A stretch of DNA of 64,000 nt. Origin: Flavobacterium sp. ov086 (lineage in GTDB: Bacteria; Bacteroidota; Bacteroidia; Flavobacteriales; Flavobacteriaceae). The notes beneath the pieces were generated by a model. It was not told the DNA's origin and did not search any database. It saw only the letters and a program-made list of their open reading frames with translations. Shown here in pieces: positions 16,700 through 27,273 of the stretch. A program made the position numbers and the translations under genes. Position 1 is the first letter of the stretch. Every line of letters starts with the position of its first letter. The stretch is from NCBI RefSeq assembly GCF_900187965.1, contig NZ_FZNL01000011.1:117970-181969 (forward strand), read 5' to 3'.

Positions 16700-18034
16700 A
16701 TGACGCTACTTATAATTATTATAGTACTAGCCTTAATTTTTGATTACATCAATGGTTTTCATGATGCGGCAAATGCTATAGCAACCGTTGTTGCTACAAA
16801 GGTTTTAACGCCTTTTCAGGCCGTTCTTTGGGCAGCATTTTTTAACTTTCTGGCCTATTGGGTTTTCGGATTTGGTGTTGCGGATACTGTTGCAAAAACG
16901 GCGCACACTATGGAGATTAACCTGGTCGTGATTCTAGCTGGGGTTATTGCAGCGATTTGTTGGAATTTATTGACTTGGTGGTTAGGAATTCCTTCAAGTT
17001 CATCACATACATTAATTGGTGGTTTTGCCGGGGCAGCAGTAGCTCATGCGATCGCTGTACATGGTTTTTCTGGTTATGTTGGCGAAGATGGAGTTACTCA
17101 TTATTGGTACGAAATTGTAAGCTGGTATAAAGCAGGAAAAGATGGCGGAATGCCTTCGGGAGTTATTATCATTATTGCTTTTATTGTTTTAGCACCATTA
17201 TTGGGGGCTTTAGCATCTTATTTAATTTCGATCTGGTTATTAAATGCTTCTCGAAAAATTATAGGTCCTAAAATATTTACAGTTACTTTAATGATAGCGA
17301 CGGTTTGGCTTGTTAGTAATCTAATGGTGCCTTATGCTGATATCGATAAACCTAGATTTGCATCTCATTTTTGGAGTGTAGCTTTTGATCCTCATAATAT
17401 TAAATGGTTTTTAGTAGCCTTTATTATCTTAACAGTAAGTGCATTTTGTTTAATATTCAGTAGTTTAAACCTTCATCAGGCTGATGCTGCTTTGAAAAAA
17501 ATGCAATTATTATCTTCTGCAGCCTTCAGTTTAGGACACGGAGGAAATGATTCTCAAAAAGTAATGGGTATTATTGCTGCAGCTGTAGCGGTTTATATTC
17601 ATACTAATCCGGGTGTTCATATGGATTCTTGGTTAGATGTTGTTTTACCAAATGATGATTTAGGTGTAAAAGGAGTAATGCCAGGTTGGATTCCATTAGC
17701 TTGTTATTCTGCTATTGCAGCAGGAACTTTGAGTGGTGGTTGGAAAATTGTGAAAACAATGGGTTCTAAAATCACAAAAGTAACTTCGTTTGAAGGTGTA
17801 GCAGCTGAAACTGCCGGAGCTTTGACACTTTACTTTACAGAACACTTAAAAATTCCGGTAAGTACAACACATACAATTACAGGTTCTATCATTGGGGTTG
17901 GATTAACAAAACGTGTATCTGCCGTTCGTTGGGGAGTAACTGTAAGTTTGATTTGGGCTTGGATATTAACGATTCCTATTTCGGCTATTTTAGCAGGATT
18001 GGTGTACTTTGTATTAAGCGTATTTATTTCATAG
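16700..18034 (+). CDS. Low-affinity inorganic phosphate transporter, Pit family
   Basis: 444-aa inner membrane protein with about 10 hydrophobic segments. Both PD001131-type repeats are visible: DYINGFHDAANAIATVVATK (about 16-35) with PSSSSHTLIGGFAGAAVAHA (about 98-117), and the second half GHGGNDSQKVMG (about 280) with PVSTTHTITGSIIGVGLTKR. These are typical of phosphate:H+ or phosphate:Na+ symporters. It is translated with the DUF47 gene just upstream and closed by the terminator at 18085-18122. Confidence 0.95.
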   Translation: MTLLIIIIVLALIFDYINGFHDAANAIATVVATKVLTPFQAVLWAAFFNFLAYWVFGFGVADTVAKTAHTMEINLVVILAGVIAAICWNLLTWWLGIPSSSSHTLIGGFAGAAVAHAIAVHGFSGYVGEDGVTHYWYEIVSWYKAGKDGGMPSGVIIIIAFIVLAPLLGALASYLISIWLLNASRKIIGPKIFTVTLMIATVWLVSNLMVPYADIDKPRFASHFWSVAFDPHNIKWFLVAFIILTVSAFCLIFSSLNLHQADAALKKMQLLSSAAFSLGHGGNDSQKVMGIIAAAVAVYIHTNPGVHMDSWLDVVLPNDDLGVKGVMPGWIPLACYSAIAAGTLSGGWKIVKTMGSKITKVTSFEGVAAETAGALTLYFTEHLKIPVSTTHTITGSIIGVGLTKRVSAVRWGVTVSLIWAWILTIPISAILAGLVYFVLSVFIS

Positions 18035-18084
18035 TAAAAAGATTTTTGTAAAATGTGAGATCTTAAATCACATTTTATCGACAT

Positions 18085-18122
18085 AAAAAAAGCTGGTTTC
18101 TTTATTGAAACCGGCTTTTTTG
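18085..18122 (+). terminator. Terminator after Pit
   Basis: AAAAAAAGCTGGTTTC and GAAACCGGCTTTTTT form a strong stem (one G-T pair) with a short loop and T tract, 50 bases after the Pit stop. Confidence 0.85.
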
Positions 18123-18195
18123 TTTTATTTTGTTAGTTGTTTAAGTTAGAATGTATTTATATTTACTGTAAAATAAGAAGGTATAAAGATTGAAA

Positions 18196-19581
18196 ATGGA
18201 TTACTTAAATCAGATCGAAAGAATCAAAAGCAAGTTGGTTATGGCAAAAGATGCCGATAAAAACTTAGAGTTTTTTGGCGCGGCGAATCATAAATATTTT
18301 GTGGGAGAAACGGTAAGTAAAAAAGAAATTTCTGATTTCGAAAAAGAGTATAATCTGGAACTTCCAGAAGCGTATAAAGAGTTTTTACTTCATGTAGGAA
18401 ATGGTGGAATTTCAGATTCAAATTCTGCTGGCGGACCTTACTACGGAATTTATGCTTTAGGAAAAAACACAAATGAATTTATCTATGAAAATACCAAAAG
18501 CTACTTAAAAGAAGATTGTAAAATCTCTCCAAAAATGTCTGATAAATTTTGGACTGATCTCAATAAAAATATTGAAGAGAATGATGCTATTTCTGAGGAA
18601 GAATTTGATCTCGAATTAGGTAAAATATTTTCGGGATTATTGCCTCTCGGCAGTCAGGGTTGCACCTATTATCATGCACTTGTTTTAAACGGGGAATTTA
18701 AAGGAAGAATTGTGAATATAGATAGTGACAGGCAAAAACCACACTTCACTTTTGAATCAAATTTTTTAGATTGGTATGAGAGATGGCTTGACGAAATTAT
18801 ACCTGAAAATATAAAGGCGGCTGATCCTGATTTGTTCCGATATACATTGGGAGGAATAAGCAGTCATATTTTTGAGGTGTATTTTTCAACGCATACAATT
18901 GATACCAAAATGGACTGTTTATTTGGGATCTTAAAAAAGAAAAATCTCGATCTGGAAACTATTAATTTAGTAGAAGAACAATATAAATTAAGTTCTGGTG
19001 CAATTCAAAAAAGACTACTTCAAATCCTTACTAAATTTGATTACGAACGAGCGTATCCTCATTTGCTTGATTTTACAAAAGAGAGTTTGTTAGAAGTTTT
19101 TCAGTGTATATTTTGGTATGCAAAAGACAAAAGTTCCGATTGGTTTGAAACGATCAAGTCAAATGCTGATGCAATAAAAGATGAAGAAACGTTTCGATTG
19201 TGTACTTATTTGTTAAAAGAAACAGATTTGGATTACGGTGGTATTCTTATTCCTTTTACTTCTAATAAAAATAAAAACATAAGAATTAGTTCTTATTATG
19301 CACTTGGTCAATTGAAAAATAAAGCTGATTATATAGATACTTTTATAGCAGGTCTTTCTGATGCTTCAAATAGAGTAATTCATACGGTTTTGCAGGCTCT
19401 GGATGGAGTAGAAGATCGAAAAATTTTACCGCATTATAAGATGGTTGCTGAAAAATTTCCAAGAGAAAAAGATTATATTTTAGTAAACCTGAATCATAGA
19501 CTTAAATCATATGGTTTAACAAACAAAACAATAAAAAAGATCGATGTAGATAACTATTTTATTGGCGAAGTTAAAAAGTAG
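18196..19581 (+). CDS. SMI1/KNR4-domain protein with HEAT-like repeats
   Basis: 461 aa from the ATG at 18196 (a TTG two codons upstream is possible). Residues about 36-200 form a SMI1/KNR4 domain: ISDFEKEYNLELPEAYKEFL, LHVGNGG, and LPLGSQGCTYYHALVLNGEF. The C-terminal half consists of helical repeats of HEAT type (ISSYYALGQLKNKADYIDTF, ASNRVIHTVLQALDGVEDRK). SMI1 domains occur in eukaryotic regulators and in many bacterial immunity proteins for polymorphic toxins. No toxin gene is adjacent, so an immunity role is only a possibility. Single gene with its own terminator. Confidence 0.8.
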   Translation: MDYLNQIERIKSKLVMAKDADKNLEFFGAANHKYFVGETVSKKEISDFEKEYNLELPEAYKEFLLHVGNGGISDSNSAGGPYYGIYALGKNTNEFIYENTKSYLKEDCKISPKMSDKFWTDLNKNIEENDAISEEEFDLELGKIFSGLLPLGSQGCTYYHALVLNGEFKGRIVNIDSDRQKPHFTFESNFLDWYERWLDEIIPENIKAADPDLFRYTLGGISSHIFEVYFSTHTIDTKMDCLFGILKKKNLDLETINLVEEQYKLSSGAIQKRLLQILTKFDYERAYPHLLDFTKESLLEVFQCIFWYAKDKSSDWFETIKSNADAIKDEETFRLCTYLLKETDLDYGGILIPFTSNKNKNIRISSYYALGQLKNKADYIDTFIAGLSDASNRVIHTVLQALDGVEDRKILPHYKMVAEKFPREKDYILVNLNHRLKSYGLTNKTIKKIDVDNYFIGEVKK

Positions 19582-19594
19582 AATCGCAAAAACA

Positions 19595-19630
19595 AAAAGC
19601 TAGTTTCTTTATTTGAAACTAGCTTTTTTT
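19595..19630. terminator. Bidirectional terminator
   Basis: AAAAAGCTAGTTTC and GAAACTAGCTTTTTT form a perfect stem between the convergent SMI1 and YetF-like genes. Confidence 0.85.
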
Positions 19631-19657
19631 TGTAAAGTATTTATTCCGTTGAAAGAA

Positions 19658-20176
19658 TCACTTTCTTAAATTCTTATGATTGTGCTTGCGCTTGTAATGA
19701 GTTTCTTTTAAGTTGGTTTTGTCTTTCGAAATAATGCTTATTGTACCGTCAATTTCTAGTGTACAGAGCTTTATATCTGTTAAATGTTCTAAACCATGTT
19801 CACGTGCCGCTTCTTTTAATTCTTCGTGTGAAATGTCTAATTTGCTTAGAGCATCAAAATCCAATGTTCCGTTATGAATCAGGATTTCGGGTTTGTCCAG
19901 AAGCAGATCATTAACTATTTTATATTTATGTGTTAGTTTTTTGATTATAAAGTTGATTATAAACAAAACCGAAGCAGCAATCAATCCTCCTGAAAGACTT
20001 GTATCAGGACCAACCATCGCGTTTTGCACGGAATTACTAATTAGTAAAATCAGAATAATGTCGGCAGTGTTTAATTGAGAAAGCTCTTTTTTACCGAAGA
20101 TTCTCAAGGCAATCGTCATGAAAAAATAGACAGCAAGGCTTCTTAAACTGATGTCTATATATGGAAGTAATGTCAT
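19658..20176 (-). CDS. YetF-like DUF421 membrane protein
   Basis: 172 aa when started at the ATG at 20176 (MTLLPYIDISLRSLAVYF); an upstream start would run through the terminator of the preceding gene. Three hydrophobic segments occupy roughly residues 8-75, with the FGKKELSQLNTADIILILLI motif of the family. A soluble alpha/beta YetF domain follows (ILIHNGTLDFDALSKLDISH, EELKEAAREHGLEHL). The function is unclear in most species; YetF proteins in spore formers affect germination. Expressed after the rimK-like gene or alone. Confidence 0.85.
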   Translation of the reverse strand: MTLLPYIDISLRSLAVYFFMTIALRIFGKKELSQLNTADIILILLISNSVQNAMVGPDTSLSGGLIAASVLFIINFIIKKLTHKYKIVNDLLLDKPEILIHNGTLDFDALSKLDISHEELKEAAREHGLEHLTDIKLCTLEIDGTISIISKDKTNLKETHYKRKHNHKNLRK

Positions 20177-20198
20177 TCTTTTACAATTTAGTTTTAAA

Positions 20199-20236
20199 AA
20201 AAGCTTTGTCAAAGTTTTAAACTTTGACAAAGCTGC
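20199..20236 (-). terminator. Terminator after the RimB-RimK fusion
   Basis: AGCTTTGTCAAAGTTT and AAACTTTGACAAAGCT form a perfect 16-bp stem with a tiny loop, flanked by T-rich DNA on the minus strand. Confidence 0.8.
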
Positions 20237-20269
20237 TAAAATAAGTATGAAATATTAAGTTAAAGTGAA

Positions 20270-21640
20270 TTAGCTTAATTTAAAATTCTTTTCGATTGCT
20301 CTGATCATTTCTCCGGCAATATCTTTGTTTGTTGCGCCTTCGATTCCTTCAAGACCCGGAGAAGAGTTTACTTCAAGTAATAAAGGTCCTTTTGAAGAAC
20401 GAATAATATCAACACCAGCTACTTTTAGATCCATAGCTTTTGCTGCTTTTATAGCGATCTTTTTTTCTTCGGGAGTAACTTTTATAACAGAAGCAGTTCC
20501 GCCAAGGTGAATGTTGGCTCTAAATTCTCCTGGCATTGCCTCACGCTGAATTGCTGCAACAACCTTTCCGTCAATTACAAAACAACGAATGTCTTTTCCG
20601 TTGGCTTCTTTTATGAATTCCTGAACTAAGATGTTTGCATTTAAGCTTTTGAAGGCATTGATAACACTTTCTGCGGCTTTTTTGGTTTCTGCCAGAACAA
20701 CTCCTTTTCCTTGGGTTCCTTCTAATAATTTTACGATTAAAGGCGAACCTCCAACCATTTTAATTAGATTATCTGTATCCAAAGGAGAATTAGCAAAACC
20801 AGTTGTCGGAATATCAATTCCGCTATTTAAAAGCAATTGCAGCGAATATAATTTATCGCGCGATTGTGTTATGGCTGTAGCCGAATTTAAAACGAAAACC
20901 TTCAAAGCTTCAAATTGACGTGTTAAAGCACATCCGTAAAACGTTATGCTTGGTCGGATTCTTGGAATAATAGCATCAAATTGATTTAATATTTTTCCGC
21001 CACGGTAATGAATCTCCGGAGTTTTGGCATCCAGTTTCATGTAACATTCCTTGATGTTCAAAAAATGCATTTCATGACCGCGCATTTCACCCGCTTCCAT
21101 GATTCTTTTATTACTGTACAATTCAGGATTACTGGCAAGAAGTCCAATTCGTAAGCCGGAGGTTGCTTTTTCAGAGTTTTGGTACAATTCTTTTAAAGAT
21201 TCCGGAGTAGGTTGTCCTAATAGATATTTTTCTTCGGGATCAACCAAAACACGTCCGCTCATGGCTTCACGGCCTAAAAGCATTCGAAAACCCATAGAGT
21301 CACGATTGGTCAATGTCATTTCGATTGGCCATTTTACATCGCCAAGTTTAATACTCGTTTGAATTACATAACGGTGTTCTCTAAATCCGCTTGAACTTTT
21401 TACAATTCTCTTGTCAACCAGGGGAGCTTCACAATGAATAATGGTTTTGATATTATTCTGAATAGGATTAATATCAAATTTTACCCAATTGGTATCATTT
21501 TTAATAAAAGGAGCTATGTTTATGGCGTGCATTGCCGAAGTTTTGGCGCCAGAATCAACACGAGCCTTGATTGTTGGAATTCCTAGTTCTGGAAATGAGC
21601 ACCATTCTTCGCTACCTAAAATGACTTTGTTTTGAAGCAT
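20270..21640 (-). CDS. RimB-like retropepsin/Zn-protease domain fused to RimK ATP-grasp ligase
   Basis: 456 aa from the ATG at 21640 ([16 protein letters not shown]); a start 33 bases upstream is possible. Residues about 1-140 match the 'ATP-dependent zinc protease' (RimB-like) family, with the D-S-G active-site-like motif in [15 protein letters not shown]. Residues about 160-455 form the ATP-grasp of Rim[52 protein letters not shown] and [15 protein letters not shown]. RimK adds glutamates to a C-terminus (ribosomal protein S6 in E. coli); RimB is a protease removing such tails. Having both in one chain suggests a self-contained add/remove system; the target here is unknown. Confidence 0.88.
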   Translation of the reverse strand: MLQNKVILGSEEWCSFPELGIPTIKARVDSGAKTSAMHAINIAPFIKNDTNWVKFDINPIQNNIKTIIHCEAPLVDKRIVKSSSGFREHRYVIQTSIKLGDVKWPIEMTLTNRDSMGFRMLLGREAMSGRVLVDPEEKYLLGQPTPESLKELYQNSEKATSGLRIGLLASNPELYSNKRIMEAGEMRGHEMHFLNIKECYMKLDAKTPEIHYRGGKILNQFDAIIPRIRPSITFYGCALTRQFEALKVFVLNSATAITQSRDKLYSLQLLLNSGIDIPTTGFANSPLDTDNLIKMVGGSPLIVKLLEGTQGKGVVLAETKKAAESVINAFKSLNANILVQEFIKEANGKDIRCFVIDGKVVAAIQREAMPGEFRANIHLGGTASVIKVTPEEKKIAIKAAKAMDLKVAGVDIIRSSKGPLLLEVNSSPGLEGIEGATNKDIAGEMIRAIEKNFKLS

Positions 21641-21780
21641 ACGTTGTTTTTTATTATAAAATTTAATAGCCAAAAATAGCTATTTGCTTTTACTAAAGAT
21701 AGTAAATTATCTAAAAAAAATACCCGTTATGTTATGAAAACGTAACGGGTAAATTAAATTTGTTAAAAAAAATAAATAAT

Positions 21781-24327
21781 TTATTGATTAGTTGGCTCTT
21801 CCGCTTTGTGTATTTCTACTGAAAGTTCTTGAGAGTCATCTTTTAAATCCATTAAGATTTCGTCACCTGAATGTATTTTTGAAGTAATGATTTCTTCGGC
21901 CAATAAATCTTCAACGTATTTTTGGATTGCTCTTTTTAGAGGTCTTGCTCCAAATTGTCTGTCAAAACCTTTTTCTGCAATAAATGCTTTTGCTTTATCA
22001 GTAAGATTTAATTTGTATCCTAATTCAGAAACGCGAGAATATAATTTTGCAAGTTCAATTTCGATAATCAAATCAATATCGGCTTTTTCTAATGCGTTGA
22101 ACACGATTACGTCGTCAATTCTGTTTAAGAATTCAGGAGCAAAGGTTTTTTTCAATGCATTTTCGATAATGCTTTTTGAGTTGTCATCGGCTTGAGCTAC
22201 TTTTGCAGCGGTTCCGAATCCTACACCTTGTCCAAAATCTTTTAACTGACGTGCTCCAACGTTAGATGTCATGATAATGATAGTGTTTTTAAAGTCAATT
22301 TTGCGACCTAAACTATCAGTCAAATATCCATCATCAAGAACTTGTAGCATCATATTGAACACATCAGGATGCGCTTTTTCGATCTCATCTAAAAGTACAA
22401 CACAATATGGTTTTCTACGAACTTTTTCAGTCAATTGACCACCTTCTTCGTAACCAACGTATCCCGGAGGCGCTCCAACTAAACGAGAGATCGCAAATTT
22501 TTCCATGTATTCGCTCATGTCGATACGAACTAATGCATCTTCAGAATCGAATAATTCTTTTGCTAAAACTTTTGCTAATTGAGTTTTACCAACTCCAGTC
22601 TGACCTAAGAAAATGAACGAACCAATTGGTTTGTTAGGATCTTTAAGTCCGGCTCTGTTACGTTGAATAGAACGTGCAATTTTTAAAACTGCCTCGTTTT
22701 GACCAATTACTTTATTCTGAATCAATTCAGGTAATTTAGCCAGTTTATTACTTTCTGTTTGTGCAATTCTGTTTACAGGAATTCCGGTCATCATAGAAAC
22801 AACATCAGCTACATTATCTTCTGTAACTTCGATTCTGTTGTTTTTAGAATCTTCTTCCCATTGTTCTTGTGCAACCGCCAGATCTTTTTCGATACGTTTT
22901 TCATCATCGCGAAGTTTGGCTGCTTCTTCATATTTTTGTTTTTTAACAACCATATTTTTGTTTTCACGAACTTCTTCTAACTGACGTTCTAAATCAAGAA
23001 TTTGTTTAGGAACATCAATGTTAGTAATGTGTACGCGAGATCCGGCTTCGTCAAGAGCATCAATAGCTTTGTCCGGTAAGAAACGCTCAGACATATATCT
23101 GTTTGTTAATTTCACACAAGCTTCAATTGCTTCCTGAGTATAAGTTACATTGTGGTGATCTTCGTATTTGTCTTTTACGTTGTTCAAAATCGCGATCGTT
23201 TCTTCAACAGAAGTTGGTTCTACAATTACTTTTTGGAAACGTCTTTCAAGGGCACCGTCTTTCTCAATATATTGTCTGTACTCATCAAGAGTTGTAGCAC
23301 CAATACATTGGATTTCTCCTCTTGCTAAAGCAGGTTTGAACATGTTTGAAGCATCAAGAGAACCCGTTGCTCCACCAGCGCCTACGATAGTGTGAATTTC
23401 ATCAATGAAAAGAATAATGTCGTCATTTTTCTCCAGCTCGTTCATTACAGCTTTCATTCTTTCTTCAAACTGACCGCGGTATTTTGTTCCGGCAACTAAA
23501 CTTGCCAAATCAAGAGTAACCACACGTTTGTGAAAAAGAATACGAGATACTTTCTTTTGGATAATACGCAAAGCTAGTCCTTCTGCAATAGCAGATTTAC
23601 CAACTCCAGGTTCTCCAATAAGAAGCGGGTTGTTCTTTTTTCTACGGCTTAGGATTTGAGAAACACGTTCAATTTCTTTTTCGCGTCCTACAACCGGATC
23701 TAGTTTTCCTTCCTCGGCCATTTCTGTTAAATCTCTCCCAAAATTATCTAAAACGGGAGTCTTAGATTTTTTGTTTGACTTATTGGCGGGATTATTAAAA
23801 CTACTTTCTTTAAGACTGTCATCTTGTCCTGAATCGTCATTATACGATTCGTTTCTTGGCAAGTTTTCTAAGAATTCTTCTTCGTTTGGAGTCATGTTTA
23901 AATATTGTTCTTTAGCTATGTCATAATCTATTTTTAGTTTATTCAATAGCTTGGTTGTTGGATCGTTTTCGTTTCGTAAGATGCATAAAAGCAAGTGCGC
24001 CGTGCTAATCGACGAGCTTTGAAATACTTTTGCTTCAAGAAAGGTTGTCTTCAGGGCTCTTTCCGCTTGACGGGTAAGATGAAGATTTTTCTTCTCGGCA
24101 TTTACTTCAACGCTTTGATTGGCTGGACTCAGTATTTCTACCTTCCTGCGTAAATGATCTAAATCGACTGCAAGGTTATTAAGTATATGAATAGCTTTTC
24201 CGTTTCCATCCCTTAAAATGCCTAGCATTAGATGTTCAGTACCAATAAAGTCGTGGCCCAAACGTAAGGCTTCCTCTTTACTGTAGGTAATAACATCTTT
24301 TACTCTTGGTGAAAAATTATCATCCAT
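21781..24327 (-). CDS. clpC: ClpC-type AAA+ unfoldase subunit of Clp protease
   Basis: 848 aa. N-terminal double Clp_N domain (about 1-145), first AAA+ (Walker [10 protein letters not shown] near 240, Walker B ILFIDEIH), a middle domain with UVR-like [20 protein letters not shown], second AAA+ (GQTGVGKTQ near 575, [11 protein letters not shown]), and the D2 small domain. The GQGVGFG loop in the second AAA+ fits the ClpP-docking VGF motif of ClpC. It unfolds substrates for ClpP. Divergent from gyrA across 258 bases; no CtsR-type operator was recognised. Confidence 0.95.
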   Translation of the reverse strand: MDDNFSPRVKDVITYSKEEALRLGHDFIGTEHLMLGILRDGNGKAIHILNNLAVDLDHLRRKVEILSPANQSVEVNAEKKNLHLTRQAERALKTTFLEAKVFQSSSISTAHLLLCILRNENDPTTKLLNKLKIDYDIAKEQYLNMTPNEEEFLENLPRNESYNDDSGQDDSLKESSFNNPANKSNKKSKTPVLDNFGRDLTEMAEEGKLDPVVGREKEIERVSQILSRRKKNNPLLIGEPGVGKSAIAEGLALRIIQKKVSRILFHKRVVTLDLASLVAGTKYRGQFEERMKAVMNELEKNDDIILFIDEIHTIVGAGGATGSLDASNMFKPALARGEIQCIGATTLDEYRQYIEKDGALERRFQKVIVEPTSVEETIAILNNVKDKYEDHHNVTYTQEAIEACVKLTNRYMSERFLPDKAIDALDEAGSRVHITNIDVPKQILDLERQLEEVRENKNMVVKKQKYEEAAKLRDDEKRIEKDLAVAQEQWEEDSKNNRIEVTEDNVADVVSMMTGIPVNRIAQTESNKLAKLPELIQNKVIGQNEAVLKIARSIQRNRAGLKDPNKPIGSFIFLGQTGVGKTQLAKVLAKELFDSEDALVRIDMSEYMEKFAISRLVGAPPGYVGYEEGGQLTEKVRRKPYCVVLLDEIEKAHPDVFNMMLQVLDDGYLTDSLGRKIDFKNTIIIMTSNVGARQLKDFGQGVGFGTAAKVAQADDNSKSIIENALKKTFAPEFLNRIDDVIVFNALEKADIDLIIEIELAKLYSRVSELGYKLNLTDKAKAFIAEKGFDRQFGARPLKRAIQKYVEDLLAEEIITSKIHSGDEILMDLKDDSQELSVEIHKAEEPTNQ

Positions 24328-24585
24328 AATATATAATTGGTATTGTAAATTTAGTGAATTAGTGTTTGAAAAACAAAAACCATACCCTTCGAGATCTCCT
24401 GACAGCTAAGGGACGAAAAAAATAACAATAAAAGCGTTAAAATACGCTTAATTTATTAACTAAAAGAGGAAATAAAGTTGTTAATAAATCATTGAAATAA
24501 GTGTAAGTAAATAGCTGAAAAAATTCCAAAAAAACGTATCTTGGCACGCTTTGAAACTAATATAATTATTTAAACATAACAACTT

Positions 24586-27225
24586 ATGTCTGAAGGAGAA
24601 AAGTTAATTCCTATTAACATAGAAGATGAAATGAAATCAGCTTACATCGATTATTCGATGTCAGTAATCGTATCGAGAGCGCTTCCTGATGTTAGAGATG
24701 GCTTGAAACCAGTGCATCGAAGAGTTCTTTACGGAATGTATGACTTAGGAGTAACATCAAGATCTGCCCACAAAAAATCTGCGAGAATCGTAGGGGAGGT
24801 TCTGGGTAAGTATCACCCACACGGAGATACCTCTGTTTATGATGCAATGGTACGTATGGCTCAGGAATGGAGTATGCGTTATTTATTAGTGGACGGTCAG
24901 GGTAACTTTGGTTCTGTCGATGGTGACAGTCCGGCAGCAATGCGTTATACTGAGGCCAGAATGCGCAAAATCTCAGAAGATATCATGGCAGATATCGAAA
25001 AAGAAACAGTTGACTTTCAATTGAACTTTGACGATACATTATATGAGCCAAAAGTAATGCCTACAAGAGTTCCTACTTTATTAGTGAACGGAGCAACTGG
25101 TATTGCAGTTGGTATGGCAACAAACATGCCGCCACACAATTTAACTGAAGTTATCAACGGAACACTTGCTTACCTTGATAATAATGATATTGAAATTGAC
25201 GAATTAATGACACATATTAAAGCTCCGGATTTTCCAACCGGTGGTGTAATATATGGTTATGAAGGTGTTCGTGAAGCTTTTAAAACTGGTAGAGGACGTA
25301 TTGTAATGCGTGCGAAAGTTGGTTTTGAAGAAGTTGACGGAAGAGAATGTATTATTGTTACTGAAATTCCATATCAGGTTAACAAAGCCGAAATGATCAA
25401 ACGTACGGCTGACTTAGTTAACGATAAAAAAATTGAAGGTATTGCGAATATTCGTGACGAGTCAGATAGAAACGGTATGCGTATTGTTTATATCCTGAAA
25501 CGTGATGCTACGCCAAACGTAGTTTTGAATACCTTATATAAGTTCACATCACTACAATCTTCTTTTAGTGTAAACAATATTGCATTGGTAAAAGGTCGCC
25601 CACAAATGTTGAATCTAAAAGATATGATTCACTATTTTATTGAGCACCGTCATGATGTTGTAGTAAGAAGAACTCGTTTTGAATTGCGTAAAGCGGAGGA
25701 AAGAGCACATATCTTAGAAGGTCTAATCATTGCTTCTGATAATATTGATGAAGTAATCGCGATCATCAGAGGTTCTAAAAATACAGAAGAGGCTCGTGAT
25801 AAATTAATCGAAAGATTTAATTTATCAGATATTCAGGCTCGTGCTATTGTTGAGATGCGTTTACGTCAGTTAACAGGTCTGGAACAAGATAAGTTAAGAG
25901 CTGAGTTCGAAGAATTAATGAAGTTAATAGAGCATTTAAAAGCATTATTGGCGGACGTAGATTTAAGAACTAAATTAATCAAAGAAGAACTGGAAGAAAT
26001 CCGTGAGAAATACGGAGATGCCCGTCGTTCTCAAATTGAATATTCTGGTGGAGATGTAAGTATCGAAGATTTAATTGCTGATGAAAATGTGGTTATTACA
26101 ATTTCGCACGCAGGCTATATCAAACGTACTAACTTAACAGAATACAAAACTCAAAATAGAGGTGGAGTTGGACAAAAAAGTGCAGGAACAAGAGATCAGG
26201 ATTTCCTTGAACACATGTTCGTTGCAACCAATCACCAATATATGATGTTCTTTACTCAAAAAGGAAAATGTTTCTGGATGCGTGTTTACGAAATTCCGGA
26301 AGGAAGCAAAACCGCAAAAGGTAGAGCAATCCAAAACTTGGTAAACATTGAAAGCGACGATAAAGTAAAAGCTTTCATTTGTACGCAAGACTTAAAAGAC
26401 AAAGATTATATTAACAGTCATAACCTTGTAATGGTAACAAAACAAGGTCAGGTTAAGAAAACATCTTTAGAGAAATATTCTAAACCTAGAGTAAATGGTG
26501 TTGCTGCCATTACTATTAAGGAAGGTGATGAATTACTTGAAGCAAAATTAACGGATGGTGAAAGCCAAATTATTTTGGCAGTTAAATCTGGAAAATTGGT
26601 TCGTTTTGAGGAAACTAAAACACGTCCGATGGGAAGAACAGCTTCTGGAGTTCGTGGAATTACCTTAAAAGATGATACTGATGAAGTAATTGGTATGGTT
26701 ACTGTTGGTAAAAATGATGTTGCTGATTCACAAATCTTAGTTGTAACTGAAAACGGATACGGTAAACGTACTAAATTAGTGGATGACGATGGTGAAGATG
26801 TGTACAGAATTACGAACCGTGGAGGTAAAGGTGTTAAAACACTTAATATTACGGAGAAAACAGGAAAACTAATCTCTATTAGCGCTGTAACCGATGCTGA
26901 TGATTTAATGATTATCAACAAATCAGGATTGACAATTAGAATGGCTATTGAAGATTTACGTGTAATGGGACGTGCAACACAAGGTGTTCGTTTGATTAAT
27001 CTAAAAGGTAAAGATTCTATTGCGGCTGTAACAAAAGTTATGAAAGATGATGTTGCTGAAGTTGTTGTTGATGAAGATGGTAATGTTATTGAGTCTGTGA
27101 TCGAAAGAGTTAAGCCGGACTTAGAAGTTCTGGAAGATGACGGAACTGTAGAAGACGATGACGATGATTCTGATGAAGAAATAGAAGACGAAGACGACTC
27201 TGAAGAAGAAGAATCTGAAGAATAA
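24586..27225 (+). CDS. gyrA: DNA gyrase subunit A
   Basis: 879 aa. Breakage-reunion domain with catalytic Tyr121 ([10 protein letters not shown]), coiled-coil tower, then six-bladed C-terminal beta-pinwheel including the GyrA box QNRGGVG, and a very acidic tail of about 30 residues ([10 protein letters not shown]...). Works with GyrB to introduce negative supercoils. The quinolone region reads [12 protein letters not shown]: Thr82 stands where E. coli has Ser83, while Asp86 (E. coli Asp87) is kept; Thr here is common in Bacteroidota. The next gene, a TPR protein, starts 48 bases downstream and may share the transcript. Confidence 0.97.
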   Translation: MSEGEKLIPINIEDEMKSAYIDYSMSVIVSRALPDVRDGLKPVHRRVLYGMYDLGVTSRSAHKKSARIVGEVLGKYHPHGDTSVYDAMVRMAQEWSMRYLLVDGQGNFGSVDGDSPAAMRYTEARMRKISEDIMADIEKETVDFQLNFDDTLYEPKVMPTRVPTLLVNGATGIAVGMATNMPPHNLTEVINGTLAYLDNNDIEIDELMTHIKAPDFPTGGVIYGYEGVREAFKTGRGRIVMRAKVGFEEVDGRECIIVTEIPYQVNKAEMIKRTADLVNDKKIEGIANIRDESDRNGMRIVYILKRDATPNVVLNTLYKFTSLQSSFSVNNIALVKGRPQMLNLKDMIHYFIEHRHDVVVRRTRFELRKAEERAHILEGLIIASDNIDEVIAIIRGSKNTEEARDKLIERFNLSDIQARAIVEMRLRQLTGLEQDKLRAEFEELMKLIEHLKALLADVDLRTKLIKEELEEIREKYGDARRSQIEYSGGDVSIEDLIADENVVITISHAGYIKRTNLTEYKTQNRGGVGQKSAGTRDQDFLEHMFVATNHQYMMFFTQKGKCFWMRVYEIPEGSKTAKGRAIQNLVNIESDDKVKAFICTQDLKDKDYINSHNLVMVTKQGQVKKTSLEKYSKPRVNGVAAITIKEGDELLEAKLTDGESQIILAVKSGKLVRFEETKTRPMGRTASGVRGITLKDDTDEVIGMVTVGKNDVADSQILVVTENGYGKRTKLVDDDGEDVYRITNRGGKGVKTLNITEKTGKLISISAVTDADDLMIINKSGLTIRMAIEDLRVMGRATQGVRLINLKGKDSIAAVTKVMKDDVAEVVVDEDGNVIESVIERVKPDLEVLEDDGTVEDDDDDSDEEIEDEDDSEEEESEE

Positions 27226-27273
27226 TAAATTTAACCCGGGAATAATTAAAATTAAATACACAAATTGAATATT

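Noticed and set aside
24826..24845. Thr82 in the GyrA quinolone region as a resistance mutation
   Set aside because: Thr at this position is usual in Bacteroidota, so it is not evidence of selected resistance.
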